DNA of 6,447 nucleotides. Origin: Candidatus Peregrinibacteria bacterium CG_4_10_14_0_2_um_filter_43_11. Lineage in GTDB: Bacteria; Patescibacteriota; Gracilibacteria; UM-FILTER-43-11. The stretch spans positions 1 to 6,447 of the forward strand of contig PFOK01000099.1 in NCBI GenBank assembly GCA_002792495.1. Reading direction: 5' to 3'. The position numbers and the translations under genes are program-made. Below, in pieces: positions 1 through 5,165 of this stretch (position 1 is its first letter; the number at the start of each line of letters is the position of its first letter). Under the pieces are notes generated by a model. That model was not told the DNA's origin. It worked only from the letters and a program-made list of their open reading frames with translations, and searched no databases.

Positions 1-7
1 CGGGTGA

Positions 8-31
8 GATTCCGTGTTTACCACGGAATGA
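8..31 (+). repeat. Single palindromic intergenic repeat unit (REP-like)
   Basis: The stem ATTCCGTG (9-16) pairs perfectly with CACGGAAT (22-29) around a 5-base loop. The edges follow the pattern GAT-N-CC ... GG-N'-ATGA, which also describes the four half-units at 5070-5142 and 6121-6226; here N/N' is T/A. It lies 49 bases beyond the 3' end of the minus-strand MGMT-like gene. No T-run follows on either strand, so it does not look like an intrinsic terminator. From general knowledge, short palindromes of this look (GATTCC...GGAATGA) are common intergenic repeats in many bacteria. A partner unit, if present, would be outside the window. Confidence 0.6.
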
Positions 32-80
32 CGAAAGGGCGAATGGAATGGCGGGGTTATGCCGTTTTATGTTGTTTTAG

Positions 81-335
81 TTATAGGTCAATGCCATCTT
101 GTTTTAGGCGGTTGATTTTTTCACCGGCGCCTAGCGCGAATCCCCCCAATCGTCCGTCGGAGTGAACTATTTTGTGGCAAGGGTACTTATCCGGTTCCGG
201 GTTTTTATTCAGTAATTGTCCGATATACCGATATCCTTTTGTTCCCATAACATCCGCGATCGCTTTGTAAGTCGTCACCTTGCCCTTAGGGATTTTTAAA
301 AGAAGCTGTTGAAGTTTTTGAAGGTCGGTTTTCAT
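81..335 (-). CDS. Minimal MGMT-type O6-alkylguanine-DNA alkyltransferase-like protein, Cys retained
   Basis: This 84-aa protein corresponds to the C-terminal DNA-binding and active-site domain of O6-methylguanine-DNA methyltransferases, which flip an alkylated guanine out of DNA and transfer the alkyl group to a cysteine. Visible landmarks are the helix-turn-helix with the Arg-finger equivalent R36 (YRYIGQ), the N45-P46 hinge, the active-site motif PCHKIV with C53 and H54, and D80 in LKQDGI near the position of the usual Glu. Catalytic alkyltransferases usually have about 160-210 aa with an extra N-terminal domain. Alkyltransferase-like (ATL) proteins are about 100-130 aa and replace the Cys, often with Trp. 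This protein is ATL-sized or smaller but keeps Cys, with PCHK instead of the usual PCHR. It could be a true suicide repair enzyme or a lesion sensor feeding nucleotide excision repair. The start is supported by an extended -10 just upstream; there is no ribosome binding site. It is transcribed divergently from eno. Confidence 0.85.
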   Translation of the reverse strand: MKTDLQKLQQLLLKIPKGKVTTYKAIADVMGTKGYRYIGQLLNKNPEPDKYPCHKIVHSDGRLGGFALGAGEKINRLKQDGIDL

Positions 336-341
336 GACTTC

Positions 342-350
342 ATTATATCA
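342..350 (-). promoter_or_regulatory. Extended -10 promoter of the MGMT-like gene, predicted leaderless start
   Basis: On the minus strand the sequence reads TGATATAAT, a perfect extended -10 (TGnTATAAT), with TATAAT at 347 down to 342. No good -35 hexamer is seen at 16-18 bases spacing (about TAAAAA at 370-365), which fits an extended -10 promoter. The expected transcription start, about 7 bases after the -10, falls on or next to the A of the ATG at 335. The mRNA would therefore be leaderless or nearly so, matching the absence of a Shine-Dalgarno sequence. The start-site position is inferred from spacing alone. Confidence 0.6.
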
Positions 351-410
351 AAATACGCATCCCATTTTTACGAGCGACCTTGCCATGACCCTATTTTTTA
401 GTTAAGCTTT

Positions 411-509
411 AATTAATTTATTGGTTTATTGAGCTTCGCTTTTATTTATTAATTTATTCGATTGGAATAAGACAATAAATTAATAAACCGATAAAATAAT
501 AAATTAATT
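411..509. repeat. AT-rich nested inverted repeats, four copies of TTAATTTATT
   Basis: The 10-mer TTAATTTATT occurs at 413-422 and 449-458, and in inverted orientation at 474-483 and 498-507. Two nested inverted repeats result. The inner one is a perfect 14-bp palindrome arm (445-458 with 474-487) around a 15-base spacer. The outer one pairs 411-422 with 498-509 and can extend with GGTTTATT (423-430) against AATAAACC (482-489) across an 8-base bulge. The inner and outer extensions compete for 482-487. The array sits between divergent genes and overlaps the predicted eno promoter, so it may be an operator, a structured 5' region, or simply low-complexity DNA. The symmetry is seen; the function is not known. 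Confidence 0.7.
469..497 (+). promoter_or_regulatory. Candidate sigma-70-type promoter for the eno gene cluster
   Basis: A -35-like AAGACA (469-474) and a -10-like TAAAAT (492-497) are separated by exactly 17 bases. Transcription would begin near 504 and leave a leader of about 14 bases before the eno ATG, with no Shine-Dalgarno sequence. The third inverted copy of TTAATTTATT starts at the end of the -35 box and the fourth (498-507) covers the expected start site, so a protein binding these repeats would be placed to control transcription. Alternative -10 boxes (AATAAT 495-500, TAAATT 500-505) are possible in such AT-rich DNA. Confidence 0.4.
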
Positions 510-517
510 CAATCCAC

Positions 518-1813
518 ATGAGTATCATCAGGCACATTCATGCGCGGGAAGTACTCGATTCCCGAGGGAATCCTACCGTTGAAGTCGAAGTGGCAACCGA
601 AAATCATTTTGCTTCCGCTATTGTGCCCAGTGGCGCCTCCACAGGGATCCACGAAGCGGTGGAATTACGGGATGGGGACAAGGCGCGTTATGGAGGAAAA
701 GGGGTTTTAAAAGCCGTTGAAAACGTGAACACAAAAATGGTGAAAGAATTCACAGACCGGGATTGCCGTAATCAACGTGAAATTGATCAACGCCTTATCG
801 AAATGGATGGAACCTCCAACAAAGGAAATTTTGGCGCCAACGCGATTCTTGGTTTTTCCCTCGCGGTTTCCAAAGTCGCGGCAATGGAAGAAAGCATTCC
901 TTATTACGAATACCTTGCGAATTTTGGGAACGCGCCAAAACCGTATTTGCTTCCCACCCCCATGATGAATGTGCTCAATGGAGGGAAGCACGCCCTGCGT
1001 TCGACCGATTTTCAGGAGTTCATGATCATGCCGATTGGCGCACCGACTTTTAAAGAAGCCCTGCGATACGGTGCAGAAACCTTTCACGCGCTTCAAAAAA
1101 TCATTGATGAACGCGGTTTTTCCACTGCGGTGGGCGATGAAGGCGGGTTTGCGCTCAGTTTGGAAAAAAACGAAAGTGCTTTGGAATTGATCTCCGAAGC
1201 CATTGAAAAAGCGGGTTACAAAGTGGGGGAAGACATCGCTTTTGCCATGGATCCTGCTGCCTCGGAATTTTATGAGGATGGAAAATACAATTTAAAAACG
1301 GAGGGACGAAAACTCACTGCGGAAGAAATGGTCGATTATTATGCCGATCTCGTTGCCCGCTACCCCATCATTTCTATCGAAGACGGTTTAAGCGAAGATG
1401 ATTGGGAGGGGTGGAGGAAATTAACTGAAAGAATAGGCGACAAAGTCCAAATCGTAGGCGACGATCTGCTCGTCACTAACATTCAGCGCCTCAAAAAGGC
1501 GATCGACGGCAAAAACGCGAATTCAATTCTGATCAAACTCAATCAAATCGGCACGCTCACAGAAACCATCGATGCCATTGCCATGGCGCATGCGGGCGGA
1601 TTTACAGCCGTGGTTTCTCATCGTAGTGGCGAAACGGAAGACACGGCCATCGCCGACCTTGCTGTTGCCATGGTAACAGGGCAAATCAAAACGGGTTCGC
1701 TTTGCCGAACAGATCGTATCGCGAAATACAATAAATTGCTTCGTATCGAAGAGCAGCTTGGGAAGAAGGCCAAATATCGCGGTACGATTCATGAAAAGTT
1801 TCTTATCGATTAA
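518..1813 (+). CDS. eno: Enolase (phosphopyruvate hydratase)
   Basis: Enolase is a cytoplasmic glycolytic enzyme that interconverts 2-phosphoglycerate and phosphoenolpyruvate with two Mg2+ ions. The 431-aa length is normal for bacteria and both domains are complete. The mobile catalytic loop SGASTG (38-43) is present, as are H158 and E167 (QEFM), the acid/base Glu E208 in GDEGG, Mg ligands D245 (AMDPAASEFY), E288 (SIEDGLSEDDW) and D315 (GDDLLVTN), the catalytic base K340 (ILIKLNQIGT), SHRSGETEDT (367-376), and K391 in the C-terminal IKTGSLCRTDRIAKYN region. All key residues are therefore retained. The stretch after H158 reads ALRSTDFQEF where many enolases have ADNNVDIQEF, a local variation that should not abolish activity. 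The ATG lies close to the candidate promoter and is preceded by AT-rich DNA without a ribosome binding site. It is the first gene of a probable operon; the next gene begins 11 bases after the stop. Confidence 0.97.
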   Translation: MSIIRHIHAREVLDSRGNPTVEVEVATENHFASAIVPSGASTGIHEAVELRDGDKARYGGKGVLKAVENVNTKMVKEFTDRDCRNQREIDQRLIEMDGTSNKGNFGANAILGFSLAVSKVAAMEESIPYYEYLANFGNAPKPYLLPTPMMNVLNGGKHALRSTDFQEFMIMPIGAPTFKEALRYGAETFHALQKIIDERGFSTAVGDEGGFALSLEKNESALELISEAIEKAGYKVGEDIAFAMDPAASEFYEDGKYNLKTEGRKLTAEEMVDYYADLVARYPIISIEDGLSEDDWEGWRKLTERIGDKVQIVGDDLLVTNIQRLKKAIDGKNANSILIKLNQIGTLTETIDAIAMAHAGGFTAVVSHRSGETEDTAIADLAVAMVTGQIKTGSLCRTDRIAKYNKLLRIEEQLGKKAKYRGTIHEKFLID

Positions 1814-1824
1814 TCCGCTTTTTT

Positions 1825-2748
1825 ATGAAAGTAAAAAGACGTTTTGTAGCCCCCCTGATCTTCATCTTGTGTGTCACATTGCTTGTGGTTTACGGTCAAT
1901 TCGGATCATCAGGAAAGGTCATCCGGAAATTCAAAGAGAGAATCACCGAAATACAATCGGTTGAAGCGAGCGTAGTAGTCGACATGTGGGGGGTAAACGG
2001 TGACGACACGCTTCATTTAAACGCGGATCTTGATCTTGCATTGAGTCACCCTTTTTACGGACAAAAAAAAATGAACGTCATCGCCCGAATAAAGGGGGAG
2101 ACAGATAAAAACGATCAGAATCTGGACGGCGAAGCGGTCGCGGAATTACGCATGATTGACGATCATTTTTTTATAAAACTTGATCAATTGAATTTTGACG
2201 ACCCGGGGCTCGAGAATTTCAAGATCTTCTTGGAAGGATATTATGGCCGATGGCTGGAGTTGACGCGGGATTTTGTCTCGAGACATATTTATTTAAAAAA
2301 ACAAAGGACACTTCTTGAGGAAGCAGCATTTAAAAAACTTTTTGTGAAAAGCCGTTTGTTTCGCGCGTCAGAAGTGTATGGAACGGAAGAAATCGATGGA
2401 AAAAAGGTTTACCATTACGGCGTCGTTTTTAATCGGGGGGCTGTGGAGGGTTATTTTGAGAAAGCCGTTGGAATGGGGGAATATTCGTTAACGGATTTGG
2501 AGATAAAAAAGGCTGGAGATTTTTTAGCAACGCTAGAGGATGTAGAATTCTGGATTGGCGTAGACGATTACAATCTTTATAGGGCGACACTCACATTCCA
2601 GGGCAATCAAGACGGAATGAATCCGGAAACACAACAAATAAATTTGGTTTTTTCAGGGAAGTCGTTTAATAATGAAGTAATCATCGAAACACCGACAGAA
2701 ACGGAGCTATTCCAATCAGGAGATCTCTTAAAAAAAATAAAATATTAA
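1825..2748 (+). CDS. Uncharacterised membrane-anchored or exported protein
   Basis: I do not recognise this 307-aa protein. The N-terminus is basic (MKVKRR) followed by one hydrophobic segment, about residues 7-23, typical of a signal peptide or an uncleaved membrane anchor. The Cys at residue 16 lies inside the hydrophobic core and lacks a proper lipobox (ILC, with Leu before Cys), so a lipoprotein is unlikely. No further membrane segment is evident. The rest is charged, with alternating strand-like stretches (VEASVVVDMWG, LNADLDLAL) and the phrase YGTEEIDGKKVYHYGVVF (about 192-209). That phrase resembles the 'GTE-x-vdG-x-kxYHY' pattern I associate with LolA/LppX-like extracytoplasmic proteins, so such a beta-rich half-barrel fold is a weak guess. 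It lies tightly between eno (11 bases) and flavodoxin (7 bases), which implies co-transcription but gives no function. The start ATGAAA follows a T-run and lacks a ribosome binding site. Confidence 0.85.
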   Translation: MKVKRRFVAPLIFILCVTLLVVYGQFGSSGKVIRKFKERITEIQSVEASVVVDMWGVNGDDTLHLNADLDLALSHPFYGQKKMNVIARIKGETDKNDQNLDGEAVAELRMIDDHFFIKLDQLNFDDPGLENFKIFLEGYYGRWLELTRDFVSRHIYLKKQRTLLEEAAFKKLFVKSRLFRASEVYGTEEIDGKKVYHYGVVFNRGAVEGYFEKAVGMGEYSLTDLEIKKAGDFLATLEDVEFWIGVDDYNLYRATLTFQGNQDGMNPETQQINLVFSGKSFNNEVIIETPTETELFQSGDLLKKIKY

Positions 2749-2755
2749 TTTTTCA

Positions 2756-3214
2756 ATGAAAAAAGCCTCTTTAATCATCATTTACGGCACAACGAGTGGC
2801 AACACCGAAATGGTGGTGGACAAAATTGCAGAAATGGCAAAAAAAGCGGGTCACCACGTCGTTGCAAAACGGGTTGAGTCAGCCAAACCGGAGGAAATGC
2901 TGGAGTATGACATTGCCATTTTGGCTTCTCCCACTTACGGTCATGGCGAATTGCAGGAGGATTTTATTCCTTTTTGGCGAGGGATGGGAGAAGTTGATCT
3001 GAAAGGTAAAAAATGCGCCGTCGTCGGTTTGGGGGATCCTAAATACGAGTTGCATTACCATCTCGAGTCCGCGCCGATTCTGGAAGAAGCCATTCAAAAA
3101 TCCGGCGGTCAAATCTTGCTTCCCGCCCTCAAAATTAGCGGTACGCCCGTTCGTCATCTGGAAGGTCTGATTCCAAATTGGACTGAAAAATTTATTAACC
3201 TCATTAAATCATGA
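2756..3214 (+). CDS. Short-chain flavodoxin
   Basis: Flavodoxins are small cytoplasmic FMN proteins that carry one electron at low potential and often replace ferredoxin. This 152-aa protein has the size and layout of the short-chain (Desulfovibrio-type) family. The FMN phosphate loop YGTTSGNTE spans 10-18. The 50s loop SPTYGHGELQEDF (58-70) has Tyr61 where the Desulfovibrio protein has Trp. The 90s loop GLGDPKYELH (91-100) has Y97 at the usual flavin-stacking position. The ELQEDFIPFW stretch closely matches Desulfovibrio flavodoxin (ELQDDFIPLF). Two aromatic residues therefore probably sandwich the flavin. It begins 7 bases after the preceding gene and lies just upstream of the 2-oxoacid oxidoreductase genes, making it the likely electron acceptor of that enzyme (inference). 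Its TGA stop is embedded in the ATGA that begins a 15-bp tandem repeat. No ribosome binding site is visible; the upstream region is A/T-rich. Confidence 0.93.
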   Translation: MKKASLIIIYGTTSGNTEMVVDKIAEMAKKAGHHVVAKRVESAKPEEMLEYDIAILASPTYGHGELQEDFIPFWRGMGEVDLKGKKCAVVGLGDPKYELHYHLESAPILEEAIQKSGGQILLPALKISGTPVRHLEGLIPNWTEKFINLIKS

Positions 3215-3256
3215 AATCAAGAGTCATGAAATCAAGAGTCATGAAATCACCAGGTC
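3211..3256 (+). repeat. 15-bp tandem repeat, about three copies, starting on the flavodoxin stop codon
   Basis: The unit ATGAAATCAAGAGTC occurs exactly at 3211-3225 and 3226-3240; a third, diverged 16-base copy is at 3241-3256. The first ATGA contains the flavodoxin stop (3212-3214). Because the unit is a multiple of three, its ATGs are in frame and create a 16-codon frame (3211-3261, MKSRVMKSRVMKSPGQ) overlapping the flavodoxin stop. This is probably incidental, though stop-start coupled translation is possible. Copy-number change would leave the flavodoxin protein intact and alter only the spacing to korA. Confidence 0.85.
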
Positions 3257-3277
3257 AATGATCAATTGATTTCATGA
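3239..3277 (+). other. Potential hairpin formed with any copy of the tandem repeat
   Basis: TGATTTCATGA (3267-3277) is perfectly complementary to TCATGAAATCA, which occurs three times, at 3209-3219, 3224-3234 and 3239-3249. The nearest copy gives an 11-bp stem with a 17-base loop. The farther copies give competing stems with longer loops, which could include the flavodoxin stop codon. No T-run follows directly, so this is not a standard terminator. A similar sequence, TGATTTAATGATA (3290-3302), runs into the korA start region. A role in mRNA processing or in flavodoxin/korA expression balance is inference. Confidence 0.45.
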
Positions 3278-3308
3278 TCTAGTGAACACTGATTTAATGA
3301 TAAAAACT

Positions 3309-5045
3309 ATGAAACGAACTGTTCTCAAAATCGCCGGGGCAAGTGGAATGGGGCTCCTGAGTGTCGGGAAGATCGTGAGTCGGCTTTTGAAGCAGATGGG
3401 CTATTATGTGAATGTGGACCGTGAATTCCCATCACTCATCAAGGGCGGTCATTCCAATCTCCAGATCGATTTCGGATTAGAGCCCATCTATTGCTCTTCC
3501 AATCAGGCCGATCTGGTCATTGCACTCGATCGTGCCGGCCTGCTTGAATACATCGATTCCATCAAGGAGGGGGGGATCCTCGTTTATGGCTACGAACGTC
3601 ATCATCTTATTAAAGAACTTCAGGAGAAGGCCGAAAAAAGAAATATCCATCTCGTTTACATGCCTGCCCGAACCATCGCTTATTCTTTCGGAGGAAGCGA
3701 GCTCATGGTGAACATGGTTCTTTCCGGTTTGATATGGCGCGTGCTTGGCCTTGATCTTGCTCCGCTCAAAGAAGAGATCGAATATCAATTCGCTACCAAG
3801 CCAAAGTTGCTCGCAATCGATTTAAAATGCATGCAGGCAGGATACGATGCTGAGGGGGTGGACATTCCCGAATTCGAACTGGAACACCCGAGTGGTGTGC
3901 CGGATAAAATCATGCTTGATGGCAATATGGCAATCGCTCTTGGTGCGATCCATTGCGGTGTACGGGCATATTACGCGTACCCCATGAGTCCGGCCAGTTC
4001 CATCCTCAATCATCTGGCGAATCATGCTCAAAAAACCGGCATGCTCGTTAAGCAGGCGGAAGACGAAATCACGGCCGCACAAATGACAATCGGCTCCATG
4101 CACATGGGCGCGCGCGCGTTTACCGCCACCTCGGGGGGTGGATTCGATTTAATGACCGAAACCGTTTCCCTTTCCGGCATCACCGAAACCCCACTTGTGA
4201 TCGTAATCGCTCAACGACCGGGGCCTGGAACGGGTCTTCCTACCTGGACATCCCAGGGGGATCTCAATTTAGCCATTCACGCGGGGCATGGTGAATTCGC
4301 CCGCATTGTGATAGCGTGTAGCGATCCCACATCCGCTTACGAGCTCATTCAGCAGGCCATGAATAGGGCCGAAAAGTACCAAACACTCGTTATTCTACTC
4401 ACCGAAAAAACCATTGCCGAAGCCCAAATGATGGTCGACCCCTTTGAACAAAAAACGATCCCCATCGAGCGTGGGCTAGTCACCGATCCGGAGGAGTTGG
4501 AACAATTAAAGTCCGCCGATCGCTTTGAGCTTACTGAATCCGGCATTTCCAAGCGTTGGATTCCGGGCAGCTCTAATACTACCTACTATGCGAATGGGGA
4601 TGAACACGAAGAAGACGGAAGTTTAACCGAAGAGGCAGAGCCCGTCCGAAAAATGATTGATAAACGCTTGCGCAAACTGGAAACAATCCGTGCTGAACTA
4701 CCTGATCCCATTATTCACGGCACGGAGTCAGGTGCCACTATTTCCTTCATCGGTTGGGGGAGTAGTAAAAATGTAATGCGCGACATCATTCCATTTTACG
4801 AAAAGAAAGGAGTCAAGGTCAACTACCTCCACTTTGATTATGTGTACCCGCTTAAAACCGAAAAACTTAAATCCTTTTTTGCGCAAAATCCAAATATCCA
4901 CCTCATCGAAGGAAATTACTTCGGTCAATTCGGTAATCTCGTCGAATCTAAGGCTGATGTTAAATTAAAAGGACGCCTTTTAAAATACGACGGACGGCCA
5001 TTCTTCCTCGAAGATGTGATGGAATATATTGATAAAAATATCTGA
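3309..5045 (+). CDS. korA: 2-oxoacid:ferredoxin (flavodoxin) oxidoreductase, fused gamma-alpha subunit
   Basis: With the beta subunit this forms a cytoplasmic TPP enzyme that oxidatively decarboxylates a 2-oxoacid to an acyl-CoA and passes electrons to ferredoxin or flavodoxin. Taking ATG 3309 gives 578 aa. The N-terminal gamma domain (about 1-170) shows KIAGASGMG (7-15) and REFPSLIKGGHSN (38-50). The alpha domain (about 198-390) has YPMSP (224-228) in place of the usual YPITP, the conserved Glu region AEDE (250-253), TSGGGFDL, and RPGPGTGLPT (303-312). That last motif keeps the Arg and Thr linked to substrate recognition in Sulfolobus enzymes. The C-terminal domain (about 476-578) is complete. 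In-frame alternatives are ATG 3297 and GTG 3282. I prefer 3309 because the domain starts right after it and three other genes here also begin ATGAAA. The substrate (pyruvate, 2-oxoglutarate or other) cannot be fixed from sequence; 'kor' is the family name only. Confidence 0.92.
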   Translation: MKRTVLKIAGASGMGLLSVGKIVSRLLKQMGYYVNVDREFPSLIKGGHSNLQIDFGLEPIYCSSNQADLVIALDRAGLLEYIDSIKEGGILVYGYERHHLIKELQEKAEKRNIHLVYMPARTIAYSFGGSELMVNMVLSGLIWRVLGLDLAPLKEEIEYQFATKPKLLAIDLKCMQAGYDAEGVDIPEFELEHPSGVPDKIMLDGNMAIALGAIHCGVRAYYAYPMSPASSILNHLANHAQKTGMLVKQAEDEITAAQMTIGSMHMGARAFTATSGGGFDLMTETVSLSGITETPLVIVIAQRPGPGTGLPTWTSQGDLNLAIHAGHGEFARIVIACSDPTSAYELIQQAMNRAEKYQTLVILLTEKTIAEAQMMVDPFEQKTIPIERGLVTDPEELEQLKSADRFELTESGISKRWIPGSSNTTYYANGDEHEEDGSLTEEAEPVRKMIDKRLRKLETIRAELPDPIIHGTESGATISFIGWGSSKNVMRDIIPFYEKKGVKVNYLHFDYVYPLKTEKLKSFFAQNPNIHLIEGNYFGQFGNLVESKADVKLKGRLLKYDGRPFFLEDVMEYIDKNI

Positions 5046-5069
5046 TTTTTTTAAATACCCCTCTCGTTC

Positions 5070-5142
5070 TCATCCCGAGCGTAAGCCGAGGGATCTAAAA
5101 ATAAAAGTATTAGGATGGATGCCTCCGCGAAAGTCGGCATGA
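5070..5142. repeat. Paired palindromic repeat between korA and korB
   Basis: Two inverted half-units, 5070-5095 and 5118-5142, are separated by 22 bases. Each half is a hairpin by itself: ATCCC/GGGAT (5072-5076 with 5090-5094) and ATGCC/GGCAT (5119-5123 with 5136-5140, a GAAA loop closed by C5128-G5133). The halves are also roughly complementary to each other, but their third stem position differs (C-G against G-C), so internal pairing is kept at the cost of pairing between halves. The element begins 24 bases after the korA stop and ends 23 bases before the korB ATG. No T-run follows, so readthrough into korB is expected. It may stabilise or process the mRNA between the two subunit genes. Confidence 0.8.
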
Positions 5143-5165
5143 GAAAATAAAGTTAATTATCTATT

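Noticed and set aside
1..80. Possible 3' end of a plus-strand gene entering from the left edge.
   Set aside because: The open frame runs through the palindromic repeat and then antisense through the MGMT-like gene, and its translation resembles no protein motif.
707..1096. Long antisense frame inside enolase, and similar opposite-strand frames inside flavodoxin, korA and korB.
   Set aside because: These are shadow frames of well-supported genes; their translations show no domain motifs and no promoter or start context.
1825..1884. Lipoprotein signal (Cys at residue 16) in the 307-aa protein.
   Set aside because: The residue before the Cys is Leu and the Cys lies within the hydrophobic core, not at its end, so the lipobox pattern is not met.
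3211..3261. Sixteen-codon frame MKSRVMKSRVMKSPGQ as a real small gene.
   Set aside because: It is fully explained by the 15-bp tandem repeat, has no ribosome binding site, and is too short to judge. It is mentioned under the repeat only.
5030..5052. T-run just after the korA stop as an intrinsic terminator.
   Set aside because: The only preceding stem is GATA/TATC (4 bp, AT-rich), too weak, and korB must be expressed downstream.
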